This document shows positions 7,772 to 16,259 of a DNA stretch of 64,000 nucleotides, piece by piece. The stretch comes from Acidimicrobiales bacterium (GTDB lineage Bacteria; Actinomycetota; Acidimicrobiia; Acidimicrobiales; SZUA-35): positions 2,790,001 to 2,854,000 of the forward strand of contig JAWKIO010000005.1 of the NCBI GenBank assembly GCA_041394265.1, in the 5' to 3' direction. A program made the position numbers and the translations under genes. The notes below the pieces were generated by a model that worked only from the letters and a program-made list of their open reading frames with translations, was not told where the DNA came from and ran no database searches. Each line of letters opens with the position of its first letter. Within the stretch, counting starts at the first letter, position 1.

Positions 7772-8943
7772 CAGTCTTCAATCCTTTCGATGATGGTGGC
7801 GTTGGCCATGCCGCCACCTTCGCACATGACCTGGAGGCCGAGCTTGCCGCCCGTGCGCTCGAGTTCATTGACGAGGGTGGCCATGAGCTTGGTGCCCGAA
7901 CACCCGAGCGGATGCCCGAGTGCGATGGCGCCGCCGGAGGGGTTGACCTTCTCCATGTCGGCGCCGGTTTCCTTCTGCCATGCGAGCACGACGGAAGCGA
8001 AGGCTTCGTTGACCTCGAACGCATCGATGTCGTCGATCGAGAGACCGGTCTTCTCGAGGATCTTCTTGGTGGCCGGGATCGGGCCCTTGAGCATGGTGAC
8101 CGGGTCGGTACCCGCCAGCGCGAAGCTGTGGAAGCGGGCCCGGGGCTTGAGGCCGAGCTCCTTGGCCTTCTCGGCGCTCATGATGAGCACGGCGGAGGCG
8201 CCATCGGAGATCTGCGACGAGTTGCCTGCGGTGATCTTGCCGTCTTCCTTGAAGGCGGGCTTGAGCTTGGCGAGGCCTTCGGCGGTGGTGCCGGGGCGGA
8301 TGCCTTCGTCGGTGGTCATGAGTTCTTCGGCGTCGCCGACCACGACCGGAACCGGGATGATCTCGTTCTCGAAGCGACCCTCGGCGGTGGCCCGCTCGGC
8401 CCGCTGCTGGCTCTGGGCGCCGAAGGCGTCGAGGTCTTCACGGGTGATGCCGTACTCATCCGCGATCATGTCGGCACCGATGCCTTGCGGCGGGAGGCCG
8501 GTCTCGGCGTAGCGAGCCTGCATCGAGTCGGGGAACGGCATGCCGAGCTTGCCCTCGACCACCGAGGCGCCCATGGGGGTGCGGGACATGACCTCGACGC
8601 CGGCGGCGATGACGACGTCGTACGCGCCGGCCATCACGCCCTGTGCGGCGAAGTGCATGGCCTGCTGGCTGGAACCGCACTGGCGGTCGACCGTGGTGGA
8701 CGGCACCGATTCGGGCCAACCGGCGGCGAGGACGGCGTTGCGGCCGATGTTGAGCGACTGCTCGCCGACCTGCGACACACAGCCCATGATCACGTCGTCG
8801 ACCATCTCGGGGTCGAGGTTGTTGCGCTCCTGGAGCGCCTTGAGTACGTGGGCGGCAAGGTCGACCGGATGCCAATCGGCGAGCTTGCCGTTGCGCTTGC
8901 CACCCGGGGTGCGGATGGCGTCGACGATGACTGCTTCTTGCAT
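7771..8943 (-). CDS. Thiolase (acetyl-CoA C-acyltransferase)
   Basis: A full-length 390-residue thiolase. The nucleophilic cysteine lies in STTVDRQCGSSQQAMHFA near residue 90, and the C-terminal pair in GGAIALGHPLGCSGTKLMATL, followed by CEGGGMANATIIERI. It cleaves 3-ketoacyl-CoA to acetyl-CoA and a shortened acyl-CoA (or condenses acetyl-CoA). It is the middle gene of a marR-thiolase-SDR operon: 16 bp separate it from marR, and its stop is fused with the SDR start. The sequence AGAAGGAACACC before the ATG is the ribosome-binding site. The set is typical of actinobacterial degradative FadA paralogues. Confidence 0.9.
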   Translation of the reverse strand: MQEAVIVDAIRTPGGKRNGKLADWHPVDLAAHVLKALQERNNLDPEMVDDVIMGCVSQVGEQSLNIGRNAVLAAGWPESVPSTTVDRQCGSSQQAMHFAAQGVMAGAYDVVIAAGVEVMSRTPMGASVVEGKLGMPFPDSMQARYAETGLPPQGIGADMIADEYGITREDLDAFGAQSQQRAERATAEGRFENEIIPVPVVVGDAEELMTTDEGIRPGTTAEGLAKLKPAFKEDGKITAGNSSQISDGASAVLIMSAEKAKELGLKPRARFHSFALAGTDPVTMLKGPIPATKKILEKTGLSIDDIDAFEVNEAFASVVLAWQKETGADMEKVNPSGGAIALGHPLGCSGTKLMATLVNELERTGGKLGLQVMCEGGGMANATIIERIED

Positions 8944-8959
8944 GTTTGGTGTTCCTTCT

Positions 8960-9544
8960 CTAGTTGGAGGTACTGGTTGGGGACAGGGACGGGTCGGCGT
9001 CAGCCGACTCGGTCAGCACGGCGGCGACGTTGACCTGGAGCCGGTTCATGACACTGGCGAGCGCCGAGCGCTCATCCTTGGAGATGCCGGCACGGAGTTG
9101 GGTGCGCAGCGTGCGGTCGATGGTGGTGATCTCGTCGACCAGCGCCTGGCCCTGTGCGGTGATGGCGACGAGCCAAACCCGCCGATCGGCCGGATCGGGC
9201 TGACGCTCGACGAGGTGGCGAGCCTCGAGCCGATCGATGGTGGACCCGGTGGCGGCTCTGCCGACACCGTTGCGGTCCGCGATCTGGGTTTGGGTGACCG
9301 GTCCGTACTCGGCGACGTAGGCGAGCATCGTGGCCTGGGTGAGGTTCAGGTCGAGTGCGCCGAGTCGGTGGTCGAACGCCTGGCGGATGGCACGAGCGGT
9401 GGCCATGAGCGTGGTCTCGACCCGCAGCCATGGTGGTGGTTCGACCGGTGACAACGCGGCAACACCGGGCCAGGCGTCGGTGACGGCGTCGTAGCCGGTG
9501 AGGTCGACCTCGGCGTGCGAGGTGCTGCGGTCGGGCGGGTTCAT
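8960..9544 (-). CDS. MarR-family transcriptional regulator of the thiolase-SDR operon
   Basis: A 194-residue MarR repressor. The winged helix-turn-helix is clear: LNLTQATMLAYVAEYGPVTQTQIADRNGV, then TGSTIDRLEARHLVERQPDPADRRVWLVAITAQGQAL with the wing DPADRR. A 45-residue N-terminal extension has no recognised domain. It is first in the operon with the thiolase and SDR, and a perfect 26-bp palindrome lies 7 bp upstream of its start, so autoregulation is likely. No Shine-Dalgarno precedes the ATG; with a TACAGT hexamer about 10 bp upstream a leaderless transcript is plausible. The ligand is unknown, perhaps an acyl-CoA or aromatic acid. Confidence 0.87.
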   Translation of the reverse strand: MNPPDRSTSHAEVDLTGYDAVTDAWPGVAALSPVEPPPWLRVETTLMATARAIRQAFDHRLGALDLNLTQATMLAYVAEYGPVTQTQIADRNGVGRAATGSTIDRLEARHLVERQPDPADRRVWLVAITAQGQALVDEITTIDRTLRTQLRAGISKDERSALASVMNRLQVNVAAVLTESADADPSLSPTSTSN

Positions 9545-9551
9545 CCGGAAG

Positions 9552-9577
9552 GAGACTGTATGGCGCCATACAGTCTC
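9552..9577. promoter_or_regulatory. 26-bp perfect palindrome, probable MarR operator
   Basis: Positions 9552-9577 are an exact palindrome with half-site GAGACTGTATGGC. It sits 7 bp upstream of the marR ATG and overlaps a candidate -10 hexamer (TACAGT) on the minus strand. MarR dimers bind such dyads, so repression of the marR-thiolase-SDR operon is the natural reading. The dyad is seen directly; binding is inferred. Confidence 0.75.
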
Positions 9578-9615
9578 GTGTCCAATCGGGTCGCAGCGCC
9601 GCAGTGGGGACGCGA

Positions 9616-9647
9616 GCGGGCCCCGGCACCCAGGTGCCGGGGCCCGC
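9616..9647 (-). terminator. GC-rich hairpin downstream of the secreted cyclase gene
   Basis: A 14-bp perfect stem, GCGGGCCCCGGCAC and its complement, with a 4-nt loop CCAG. It follows the stop of the cyclase gene by about 40 bp on the minus strand and precedes the marR operator. No T-run follows. Confidence 0.6.
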
Positions 9648-9688
9648 CTGTCGTGATTCAGCTCACCGGATCGGCGAGCGGGAGAACC

Positions 9689-10627
9689 TCAGTCGCGATC
9701 GCGGTCCTTGCCGTGACCGTTGCCGTTGCCATTTGAGTGGTGGCCACTCGACGAGCCGAGACAGGCCAGCGGATTGACCTGGAAGGCCGAACCGTCGAGC
9801 AACTTCACCGGCGCCGCCATCACGATGTCGCCCTTGACGCTCATCGAATCAAGATTCGTGAGGCCGGGGATGGCCACGCCGTCGTTGGCAAGGATGGTGT
9901 AGGTGGCGTCGAAGAGTTCGTCGGAGGTGGCGTCAGGGCCGAACGAGTCGGAGCCGATCGCCTTCACACCGCGCTCGTCGATCATCCACTGCACAGCTTC
10001 GCCCGAGAAGCCGGGGGCGTCGGCGAAGTAGCCGGTGTAGGCATCGGGGTCGCCGGTGCCGAAGAACTCGGCGAGTCCGGTCTGGACGATGACCAATGAA
10101 CCCCGTTGGATCTTGCCGTTCTTCTTCTCGTAGGCCTTGATCTGATCGACGGTGATCTGGAAGTCGTAGCTGTCGGCCTCCCAATCACGAACATCGATGA
10201 TGTACGACGGCCACACGAATTCGCTGGCGTCGAGGTCGTCGACGGAGCGGGCGCCGGCTTCGATGAAGTGCGACGGTGCGTCAAGGTGTGTGCCGGTGTG
10301 CGTCGCTGTGTGCAGCGCCTCGATGCGGTAGGAGAAGAACTCCTCGCCGCCGTCTTCGTAGTAGAAGTCGAGCCGTTCGATCTCGGTCTCGGGGTCGCCG
10401 GGGAAGATCGACGCCGATTCATCGTGGACATGGCCGAGCGACTCGATGCCGCCAGGGCAGGTCAATTGGGCCCCGCTCCTGTCGGCTTTCACCCGGAAGG
10501 CCTGGCTGGCGCCGACCGCGCCGGCAGTGCCGACGATGGCGAGGGCGAGGGTGGAGGCGACGACCTTGCGGCCCCGCTTCTTGGGTCTGACGGTCGGGGT
10601 TGCGCCGATCGTGGTTTCGTCAGTCAT
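9689..10627 (-). CDS. Secreted cyclase-family protein (kynurenine formamidase-like)
   Basis: A 312-residue metal-dependent hydrolase of the cyclase family (PF04199). The signature HTGTHLDAPSHFIEAG is present near residue 100, with the upstream ESASIFPGDPETEIERL strand typical of the fold. The N-terminus has a positively charged stretch (RPKKRGRK) and hydrophobic core (VVASTLALAIVGTAGAVGASQA), so it is probably exported or membrane-tethered. The C-terminus ends in a low-complexity tail (HHSNGNGNGHGKDRDRD) of possible metal affinity. Relatives open amide or lactam rings; the substrate here is unknown. The ATG at 10627 is preceded by GGAG at the correct distance. Confidence 0.8.
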   Translation of the reverse strand: MTDETTIGATPTVRPKKRGRKVVASTLALAIVGTAGAVGASQAFRVKADRSGAQLTCPGGIESLGHVHDESASIFPGDPETEIERLDFYYEDGGEEFFSYRIEALHTATHTGTHLDAPSHFIEAGARSVDDLDASEFVWPSYIIDVRDWEADSYDFQITVDQIKAYEKKNGKIQRGSLVIVQTGLAEFFGTGDPDAYTGYFADAPGFSGEAVQWMIDERGVKAIGSDSFGPDATSDELFDATYTILANDGVAIPGLTNLDSMSVKGDIVMAAPVKLLDGSAFQVNPLACLGSSSGHHSNGNGNGHGKDRDRD

Positions 10628-10856
10628 GAGATCTCCGCTGTTTGGGTTGAGAGGCTGAGCGCGCACGGGGGCGGGCCGATCACGGACCGTAGTGCACCCT
10701 CACGGACGGGCGCCAGGGGTGGTGCACGTTCGGTCCTCTGTGCTTCATCGGTTGAAGTCGCGGGGTGCCTTGAGCGGATGTCACCCGAATGGGGGAGATC
10801 GCCCACGGCCATGATTCGGTTGCAGATCCTCGCCGGCGGTGCTTGACTGACCGGCG

Positions 10857-10937
10857 ATGACGTTCGAACGCAACAACTCCATCTCGCACGTCATCCGCGT
10901 CGTCGGCTTTGCCGACCTCGTCGTAGTACTCACGTAG
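10857..10937 (+). CDS. ilvB leader peptide (transcription attenuation)
   Basis: A 26-codon reading frame 144 bp ahead of ilvB begins MTFERNNSISHVIRVV and ends in GFADLVVVLT before TAG. Ten of its 26 residues are Val, Leu or Ile, with a run LVVVL next to the stop. This is the composition of leader peptides that report charging of branched-chain tRNAs. No Shine-Dalgarno is seen, so translation may be leaderless. The hairpins that follow (10936-10966 and 10967-10994) complete an attenuator. The function is inferred from position and composition, and the arrangement matches ilv leaders known in other bacteria, including corynebacteria. Confidence 0.8.
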   Translation: MTFERNNSISHVIRVVGFADLVVVLT

Positions 10938-11003
10938 CGCACGCTGCGAATCTTGTTGCGTGCGCTGAAGCCTTCTCCTCCGGGGGGAGGCTTCTTCGGT
11001 TTT
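10936..11003 (+). promoter_or_regulatory. ilvBNC attenuator: pause hairpin and intrinsic terminator
   Basis: Directly at the leader stop codon, AGCGCACGC (10936-10944) pairs with GCGTGCGCT (10958-10966). It is followed immediately by a terminator hairpin at 10967-10994 in which GAAGCC pairs with GGCTTC around a C/G-rich inner stem, then a short T-run at 11000-11003. Ribosome stalling at the Val/Leu codons would disturb the first stem and so alter terminator formation. The two stems are plain; which alternative pairing forms the antiterminator is not resolved here. No T-box features (specifier loop, TGG bulge) are present. Confidence 0.72.
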
Positions 11004-11081
11004 CGTTAGCGTTCTCTGCTGGCTCGTCCGGCACGGGTCTCGACCCGGCCGTGCAGGCAGCACCTCAGGAAAGGCACTCGG

Positions 11082-12875
11082 ATGCGAATCAATGGAGCAC
11101 AGGCTCTGATCAAGAGTCTGGAGATGGAGGGTGTCGACACCGTGTTCGGCTACCCCGGTGGGGCGATCCTTCCGGTCTACGACCCCGTGCTCGATTCGGA
11201 GATCCGCCACGTACTCGCTCGCCACGAGCAGGGGGCCGGCCACATGGCCGAGGGCTACGCGCATGCGACTGGCCGACCCGGCGTGTGCATGGTCACCTCC
11301 GGTCCGGCGGCCACGAACGTGGTCACCCCGCTCGCCGATGCCATGCTCGACTCGATCCCGATGGTGTGCATCACTGGTCAGGTGGGGCTGGCAGCCATCG
11401 GCACCGACGCCTTCCAAGAGGTCGACACCACCGGCATCACGCGGTCGATCACCAAGCACAACTATCTGGTGACCCGGGCCGAGGACATCCCACGGATCGT
11501 CAAGGAAGCGTTCTACATCGCCACCACGGGGAGACCGGGGCCGGTCCTCATCGATGTGCCGAAGAACATCACCGACGCCAACAACCCCGACGCCTGGTTC
11601 GATTGGTACTGGCCCGAGACCGTCGAGCTGCCCGGCTACGACCCCGACATCGTGGTCGACAACGAGCTTGTCGCCGAGGCCGTGGCCATGATGCTGACGG
11701 CCGAGCGCCCGGTGCTCTACGTCGGCGGTGGCGTGCTCAAGGCCCGCGGTGCCGACGCCCTGCTGCGGCTCGCCGAAATGACGAACACGCCGGTCGTCAC
11801 CACGCTCATGGCTCGGGGCGCCTTCCCCGACAGCCACGAGCTCAACCTCGGCATGCCGGGGATGCACGGCAACTACACCGCCATCACGGCGATCCAGGAG
11901 TCCGACCTGCTGATCGCCATGGGCAGTCGCTTCGACGATCGCGTCACCGGCAGGGTCGCATCGTTCGCTCCCTTCGCCAAGGTGATCCACGTCGACATCG
12001 ATCCGGCCGAACACGGCAAGGTCCGCCGCCCTGACGTCGCCATCGTTGGCGACGCCCGGGTCGTGATGGAGGAGATGGTCGCCCAGATCGAGGCAGCCGG
12101 CGGGGCCACGGCCATTGCCAACCACGATGCCTGGCGCTCGACCCTGTCGGGATGGCAAGAGAAGTATCCGCTCACCTACAACGAGTCAGCGCCGGGTGAA
12201 CTCCTCAAGCCGCAGTTCGTGCTCGAGAAGCTGCGCGACGGTTCACCCGACGACACGATCGTCGCCTCCGGTGTCGGTCAGCATCAGATGTTCACCAGCC
12301 AGTATTGGACCTTCGATCACCCCTACACCTGGATCAACTCGGGTGGTCTGGGCACGATGGGCTTCTCGATCCCCGCGGCCATCGGCGCCAAGGCGGCCTT
12401 CCCTGATCGCACGGTCTGGGCGGTCGACGGCGATGGCTGCTTCCAGATGACCGCCCAGGAACTCGTGACTGCGTCGGTCTCGAAGATCCCGGTGAAGATC
12501 GCGCTGCTCAACAACGCCTATCTCGGCATGGTGCGGCAGTGGCAGGAGATGTTCTACGACAACCGCTACTCCGAGGTGTACCTCAGCCACGACATGCCGG
12601 ACTACGTGAAGTGGGCCGAGGCCATGGGATGTGTGGCGTTCCGGGTCGAGGATCCGTCAGAGGTCGAGGAAGCCATCGCCAAGGCCAACGCCATCAACGA
12701 TCGCCCCGTCGTGGTTGAGTTCCGTTGTGTCGACAACGAGAACGTGTTCCCAATGGTCACCGCCGGCGGATCGAACGACGACGTGATCGTCGACCCGTCA
12801 CAAGCCGACCAACTCGAGCGTGACCGCGCCGCCCGCGCCACCCGCACCGATCGCGTCCAGGAGGCCGCACGATGA
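11082..12875 (+). CDS. ilvB: Acetolactate synthase large (catalytic) subunit
   Basis: A full-length 597-residue thiamine-diphosphate enzyme that condenses two pyruvates, or pyruvate with 2-oxobutyrate, in the first common step of valine, leucine and isoleucine synthesis. The N-terminal domain has FGYPGGAILPVYD and the catalytic glutamate in LARHEQGAGHMAEGYA; the C-terminal cofactor motif is VDGDGCFQMTAQEL followed by NNAYLGMVRQWQEMFY. The central FAD-binding domain is intact. AGGAAAGG precedes the ATG. Its stop overlaps the ilvN start in ATGA. Expression is expected to be controlled by the upstream leader-peptide attenuator. Confidence 0.96.
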   Translation: MRINGAQALIKSLEMEGVDTVFGYPGGAILPVYDPVLDSEIRHVLARHEQGAGHMAEGYAHATGRPGVCMVTSGPAATNVVTPLADAMLDSIPMVCITGQVGLAAIGTDAFQEVDTTGITRSITKHNYLVTRAEDIPRIVKEAFYIATTGRPGPVLIDVPKNITDANNPDAWFDWYWPETVELPGYDPDIVVDNELVAEAVAMMLTAERPVLYVGGGVLKARGADALLRLAEMTNTPVVTTLMARGAFPDSHELNLGMPGMHGNYTAITAIQESDLLIAMGSRFDDRVTGRVASFAPFAKVIHVDIDPAEHGKVRRPDVAIVGDARVVMEEMVAQIEAAGGATAIANHDAWRSTLSGWQEKYPLTYNESAPGELLKPQFVLEKLRDGSPDDTIVASGVGQHQMFTSQYWTFDHPYTWINSGGLGTMGFSIPAAIGAKAAFPDRTVWAVDGDGCFQMTAQELVTASVSKIPVKIALLNNAYLGMVRQWQEMFYDNRYSEVYLSHDMPDYVKWAEAMGCVAFRVEDPSEVEEAIAKANAINDRPVVVEFRCVDNENVFPMVTAGGSNDDVIVDPSQADQLERDRAARATRTDRVQEAAR

Positions 12876-13411
12876 CCCGCCCCGGAGATCTCCAGCACCG
12901 CACCCTCGCCGTGCTCGTCGAGGACAAGGCCGGCGTGCTCGCTCGCGTCGCCGACCTGTTCGCCCGACGCGGCTACAACATCGTGTCGCTCGCCGTGGCC
13001 CCCACCGGCAACGACCAGTTCAGCCGGATCACCATCGTCGTCGACGTCGAATCGGCCCCGCTCGAACAGATCGTGAAGCAGCTCTTCAAGCTGGTCAACG
13101 TGGTCGAGATCCTCGAACTCGCACCAGAAGCTGCCGTCGAACGCGAACTCATCATGGTCACGGTCGACACCTCACCCGTCACCGAAGGCGGCCGCAGCCG
13201 CCGCAGTGAGGTGATGGAGTTGGTCGACATCTTCAAAGGCCGCATCCTGGCCGTCGGCACCGAGGCGCTCACCGTCTCGCTCGAAGGCACGCCCGAAAAG
13301 GTCGACGACTTCGAGAAGCTCATCTCGGACTTCGGGATCCTCGAGATCCAGCGATCTGGTCGAATTGCCCTCACCAAGCTCGGGGTCGACGCGCCCCGTC
13401 TTCGGGCGTAG
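12872..13411 (+). CDS. ilvN: Acetolactate synthase small (regulatory) subunit
   Basis: A 179-residue regulatory subunit with an N-terminal ACT domain (HRTLAVLVEDKAGVLARVADLFARRGYNIVSLAV) and the C-terminal ALS_ss_C domain (ELIMVTVDTSP through FGILEIQRSGRIALTKLG). It binds valine and confers feedback inhibition on IlvB. The 4-base ATGA overlap with ilvB suggests translational coupling and equimolar synthesis. Length is normal for the long form of the family. Confidence 0.95.
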   Translation: MTRPGDLQHRTLAVLVEDKAGVLARVADLFARRGYNIVSLAVAPTGNDQFSRITIVVDVESAPLEQIVKQLFKLVNVVEILELAPEAAVERELIMVTVDTSPVTEGGRSRRSEVMELVDIFKGRILAVGTEALTVSLEGTPEKVDDFEKLISDFGILEIQRSGRIALTKLGVDAPRLRA

Positions 13412-13489
13412 TCGCTCACTTCCTGCGCCGCCCTGAGGGCGCAGTCCCTATCCTCAACAACGATTCAAGTCCCAAGGAGAACCTGACCC

Positions 13490-14521
13490 GTGGTCAACAT
13501 CTACTACGAAGCCGACGCCGACCGTTCCAAGATTGCCGACCGCAAGGTGGCGGTTCTCGGCTACGGGTCGCAGGGCCATGCCCATGCGCTCAACCTCAAG
13601 GAGTCCGGGATCGACGTGCGTGTCGGTCTTCGTGAGGGCTCGTCGTCGGTCGACAAGGCGAAGGAGGCCGGCCTCGAGGTCCGCTCGATCGCCGATGCCG
13701 TCGCCGAAGCCGACCTCATCATGATGCTCATGCCCGACACCGAGATGGCCGCCATCTACGAGGAGTCGGTGGCGCCCAACCTCAACGACGGCGACGCGCT
13801 GTTCTTCGCCCACGGGTTCAACATCCGCTTCGGCCTCATCGCCCCGCCGCAGAACGTCGACGTCTGCATGGTGGCGCCGAAGGGCCCGGGCCACCTGGTC
13901 CGCCGCACCTACACCGAGGGCGGCGGTGTGCCGTGCCTCATCGCCGTCGAGAACGACGCGTCGGGTTCGGCCAAGGAGCTCGCGCTGGCCTACGCCGACG
14001 CCATCGGCGGGAGCCGGGCCGGTGTGATCGAGACCACCTTCACCGAGGAAACCGAGACCGACCTGTTCGGTGAGCAGGCCGTGCTCTGCGGTGGCACCAG
14101 TCGCCTCGTACAGGCCGGGTTCGAGACCCTCATCGAGGCTGGCTACCAGCCTGAGGTCGCCTACTTCGAGTGCCTCCACGAGCTCAAGCTCATCGTCGAC
14201 CTCATGTACGAAGAGGGCATCGCCGGCATGCGTTACTCGGTGTCGGACACTGCCGAGTGGGGCGACCTCACCTCGGGTCCGCGCATCATCAACGACGATG
14301 TGAAGGCCGAGATGAAGAAGGTGCTCACCGAGATCCAGGACGGCACCTTCGCCAACAACTGGGTCGAGGAGAGCCGCAGCGGTCGGGCCAAGTTCCTCGC
14401 CCTCGAGGAGGCCGGTCACGAGCACCCGATCGAGAAGGTCGGCGCCAAGCTCCGCTCGATGATGCCGTGGATCTCCTCGGGCAAGACCTCGGTCCGCGAG
14501 ACCTCCGGCGGCCAGGGCTGA
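13490..14521 (+). CDS. ilvC: Ketol-acid reductoisomerase
   Basis: A 343-residue class I ketol-acid reductoisomerase, which isomerises and reduces acetolactate or acetohydroxybutyrate with NADPH and magnesium. The nucleotide loop is KVAVLGYGSQGHAHALNLKE; the beta2-alphaB loop LREGSSSVDKAKEAG carries arginine and serines typical of NADPH use; metal ligands lie in ETTFTEETETDLFGEQ and in FECLHELKLIVDLMYEEG. The start is GTG, with AAGGAGA 9 bp upstream. It lies 78 bp after ilvN and is the last gene of the operon, ending before a classical terminator. Confidence 0.96.
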   Translation: MVNIYYEADADRSKIADRKVAVLGYGSQGHAHALNLKESGIDVRVGLREGSSSVDKAKEAGLEVRSIADAVAEADLIMMLMPDTEMAAIYEESVAPNLNDGDALFFAHGFNIRFGLIAPPQNVDVCMVAPKGPGHLVRRTYTEGGGVPCLIAVENDASGSAKELALAYADAIGGSRAGVIETTFTEETETDLFGEQAVLCGGTSRLVQAGFETLIEAGYQPEVAYFECLHELKLIVDLMYEEGIAGMRYSVSDTAEWGDLTSGPRIINDDVKAEMKKVLTEIQDGTFANNWVEESRSGRAKFLALEEAGHEHPIEKVGAKLRSMMPWISSGKTSVRETSGGQG

Positions 14522-14572
14522 TCCAGCTCGATCACTCGCCCGGGTCGCACCGACCCAGGCACCAAATGGGAC

Positions 14573-14608
14573 GAAACCGACCGTTTGCGGTCGGTTTCTT
14601 CCCTTTTG
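14573..14608 (+). terminator. Rho-independent terminator of ilvBNC
   Basis: GAAACCGACCG pairs perfectly with CGGTCGGTTTC across a TTTG loop (14573-14598), followed by TTCCCTTTT. It is the clearest intrinsic terminator in the window and closes the ilv operon. Confidence 0.9.
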
Positions 14609-14638
14609 GATGATGGAACGACAGCTCGGGCGAGCCGA

Positions 14639-15478
14639 CTACTCCCAGCCGACCCGGTTCTCGCTGTGCGGTGTGTCGTAGAACACGATCGTGTAGGCGT
14701 AGAGGCCGTTGGCCTGGACGACGATGGTGTCCTCTCCCGGCTCGAGCGGGATGTTCCAGAAGTAGTTGTAGAAGCCCGGCTCGATCGTTACCTCCTCGAG
14801 GTACTTCCGAATGTTCCCGTCGTACACCGCGAACGAGGCGTTGATCGCAGTGCCGGCCCCGTTCTCGAGGAGGATGTCGAAGTACGGCGTGGTGATATCC
14901 GTGGGGATCGGGATCTCGAGACCACCGCCCTCGAGGACCTCGCAGTAGAGGGTGAGTCCTCGGTCATACCACACGAGATCGCCAGCCATCGGCCTGGTCG
15001 TGCCCGTGCGTCCGACGTACTCGGCGGACTCGGAGAAGGCGATCATCACCGAGCCGCGGAGGTAGCCGTTGTCGAGCGCGCCCTTCCAGTGGTTGAACCC
15101 AGCCGTATCTGGAGCCCGGCCCATCACGTTGTTGTAGATGAGGGTGACGAACTCGGCATTGGACAACGAGCCGTAGGTGTTGCGGAACTCGTCGGATGCG
15201 GCGAACGCCTCGGAGACCACCTCGAGGTTGGTGTTCGGCCCCGACCCGTAGGTATCGAACCAGTAGTCCCATCCGACCTGATCCGGCTCACGTAGGAAGT
15301 AGGCGGTGTAGAGCCGGTAGATCGAATCCATCATCTCGGGACACGCGCTCGCGTAATCACTCACGGCGGCCCCGACCGGCGTCTCGCCCGTCAACCCGAC
15401 GGCCGAGTCATCGGCGGCAGCGGCCGAGACGGGCAGGAGGAACAGGGCGGCGAGGAATCCAGTGGCGAAGCGCTTCAT
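14639..15478 (-). CDS. Secreted DUF4214-containing protein
   Basis: A 279-residue exported protein. The signal peptide is MKRFATGFLAALFLLPVSAAAA with an AxA-type cleavage region. Residues about 50-165 hold two DUF4214-like repeats (YRLYTAYFLREPDQVGWDYWF and VTLIYNNVMGRAPDTAGFNHWKGALDNG), a module found in surface and extracellular proteins of actinobacteria and cyanobacteria. The C-terminal 100 residues are beta-rich (ENGAGTAINASFAVYDGN and PLEPGEDTIVVQANGLYAY) and resemble a beta-sandwich. Function unknown; an extracellular or surface role is likely. It is divergent from the HAD gene at 15557. Confidence 0.75.
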   Translation of the reverse strand: MKRFATGFLAALFLLPVSAAAADDSAVGLTGETPVGAAVSDYASACPEMMDSIYRLYTAYFLREPDQVGWDYWFDTYGSGPNTNLEVVSEAFAASDEFRNTYGSLSNAEFVTLIYNNVMGRAPDTAGFNHWKGALDNGYLRGSVMIAFSESAEYVGRTGTTRPMAGDLVWYDRGLTLYCEVLEGGGLEIPIPTDITTPYFDILLENGAGTAINASFAVYDGNIRKYLEEVTIEPGFYNYFWNIPLEPGEDTIVVQANGLYAYTIVFYDTPHSENRVGWE

Positions 15479-15556
15479 AGAGCGAGACTAGTTCGCGGCC
15501 TGCGATCGGTGCCGGTCGAACGACAATCGTTGACCGAGCTGTTGCATGATGGACAC

Positions 15557-16186
15557 ATGCGTTCGCCGGTCCGTCTCGTCGTGTTCGACTTCGACGGGGT
15601 GGTCCGTCATCACGATTCGATCCACGAGGCCGAGGCCGCTCGGGCCGTGCAGCTGGCACCCGGACAGCTGGCATCGATCGCGTTCCAGCGGGACCTCTTG
15701 AGTCAGATGGTCGAGGGCGGACTCCGGCGAGAGGACTGGATCCGAGAGGTCGGCCAGCAGGTCGGTGCGGTCGACGGAGTGCTCGATCGCGAGGCGGCGG
15801 TCGACGTGGTTGCCCGGTGGTTGGCCGATTGGGGATGGGTCGATCCCGAGATGTTGGCGGTCGTTCAGACGCTGCGCGACGCCGGTCATCGGGTGGCACT
15901 CCTGACCAACGGCACCGACACCACCGACGCCGAGCTGGTGCATCACCGGGTCGACCACCTGTTCGACCCGGTGTTCAACTCCTGGCACCTCGGGGTGGCG
16001 AAACCCGATCCCCGGGTGTTCCAGTACGTGACCGACACGGTCGACATCGCGCCCAATGAGGTCACGTTCTTCGATGACACCCTCGCGAACGTCACTGCCG
16101 CCCAGGGATTCGGCTGGCGGGCGCATCACGTGACGTCGGTGGACGGTGTGCGCCGAGTGCTTCGGCGGCACGGCCTGCTTGCTTGA
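15557..16186 (+). CDS. HAD-superfamily hydrolase, subfamily IA
   Basis: A 209-residue HAD phosphatase-like protein. Motif I is VRLVVFDFDGVVRHHD (D11, D13), motif II is VALLTNGTDT, motif III is GVAKPDPRVFQYV, and motif IV is EVTFFDDTLANVTAA. The cap between motifs I and II is helical, as in subfamily IA. The substrate cannot be told; relatives dephosphorylate small sugar phosphates or nucleotides. The ATG at 15557 puts motif I ten residues from the N-terminus, as usual; upstream in-frame sequence is not conserved-looking. Confidence 0.82.
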   Translation: MRSPVRLVVFDFDGVVRHHDSIHEAEAARAVQLAPGQLASIAFQRDLLSQMVEGGLRREDWIREVGQQVGAVDGVLDREAAVDVVARWLADWGWVDPEMLAVVQTLRDAGHRVALLTNGTDTTDAELVHHRVDHLFDPVFNSWHLGVAKPDPRVFQYVTDTVDIAPNEVTFFDDTLANVTAAQGFGWRAHHVTSVDGVRRVLRRHGLLA

Positions 16187-16259
16187 TCGTGCCGAACGCC
16201 ACGCCCGGAGCATCGCCGCTCTGCTCATAAGGAACGGCCTCGGTGCCGATAGTCCCACC

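Noticed and set aside
6917..8512. 531-codon open frame on the plus strand
   Set aside because: Antisense to the SDR and thiolase genes, which have clear catalytic motifs and an overlapping start/stop.
10667..11081. T-box or riboswitch upstream of ilvB
   Set aside because: No T-box sequence or specifier domain is visible, whereas a Val/Leu-rich leader peptide with terminator explains the region.
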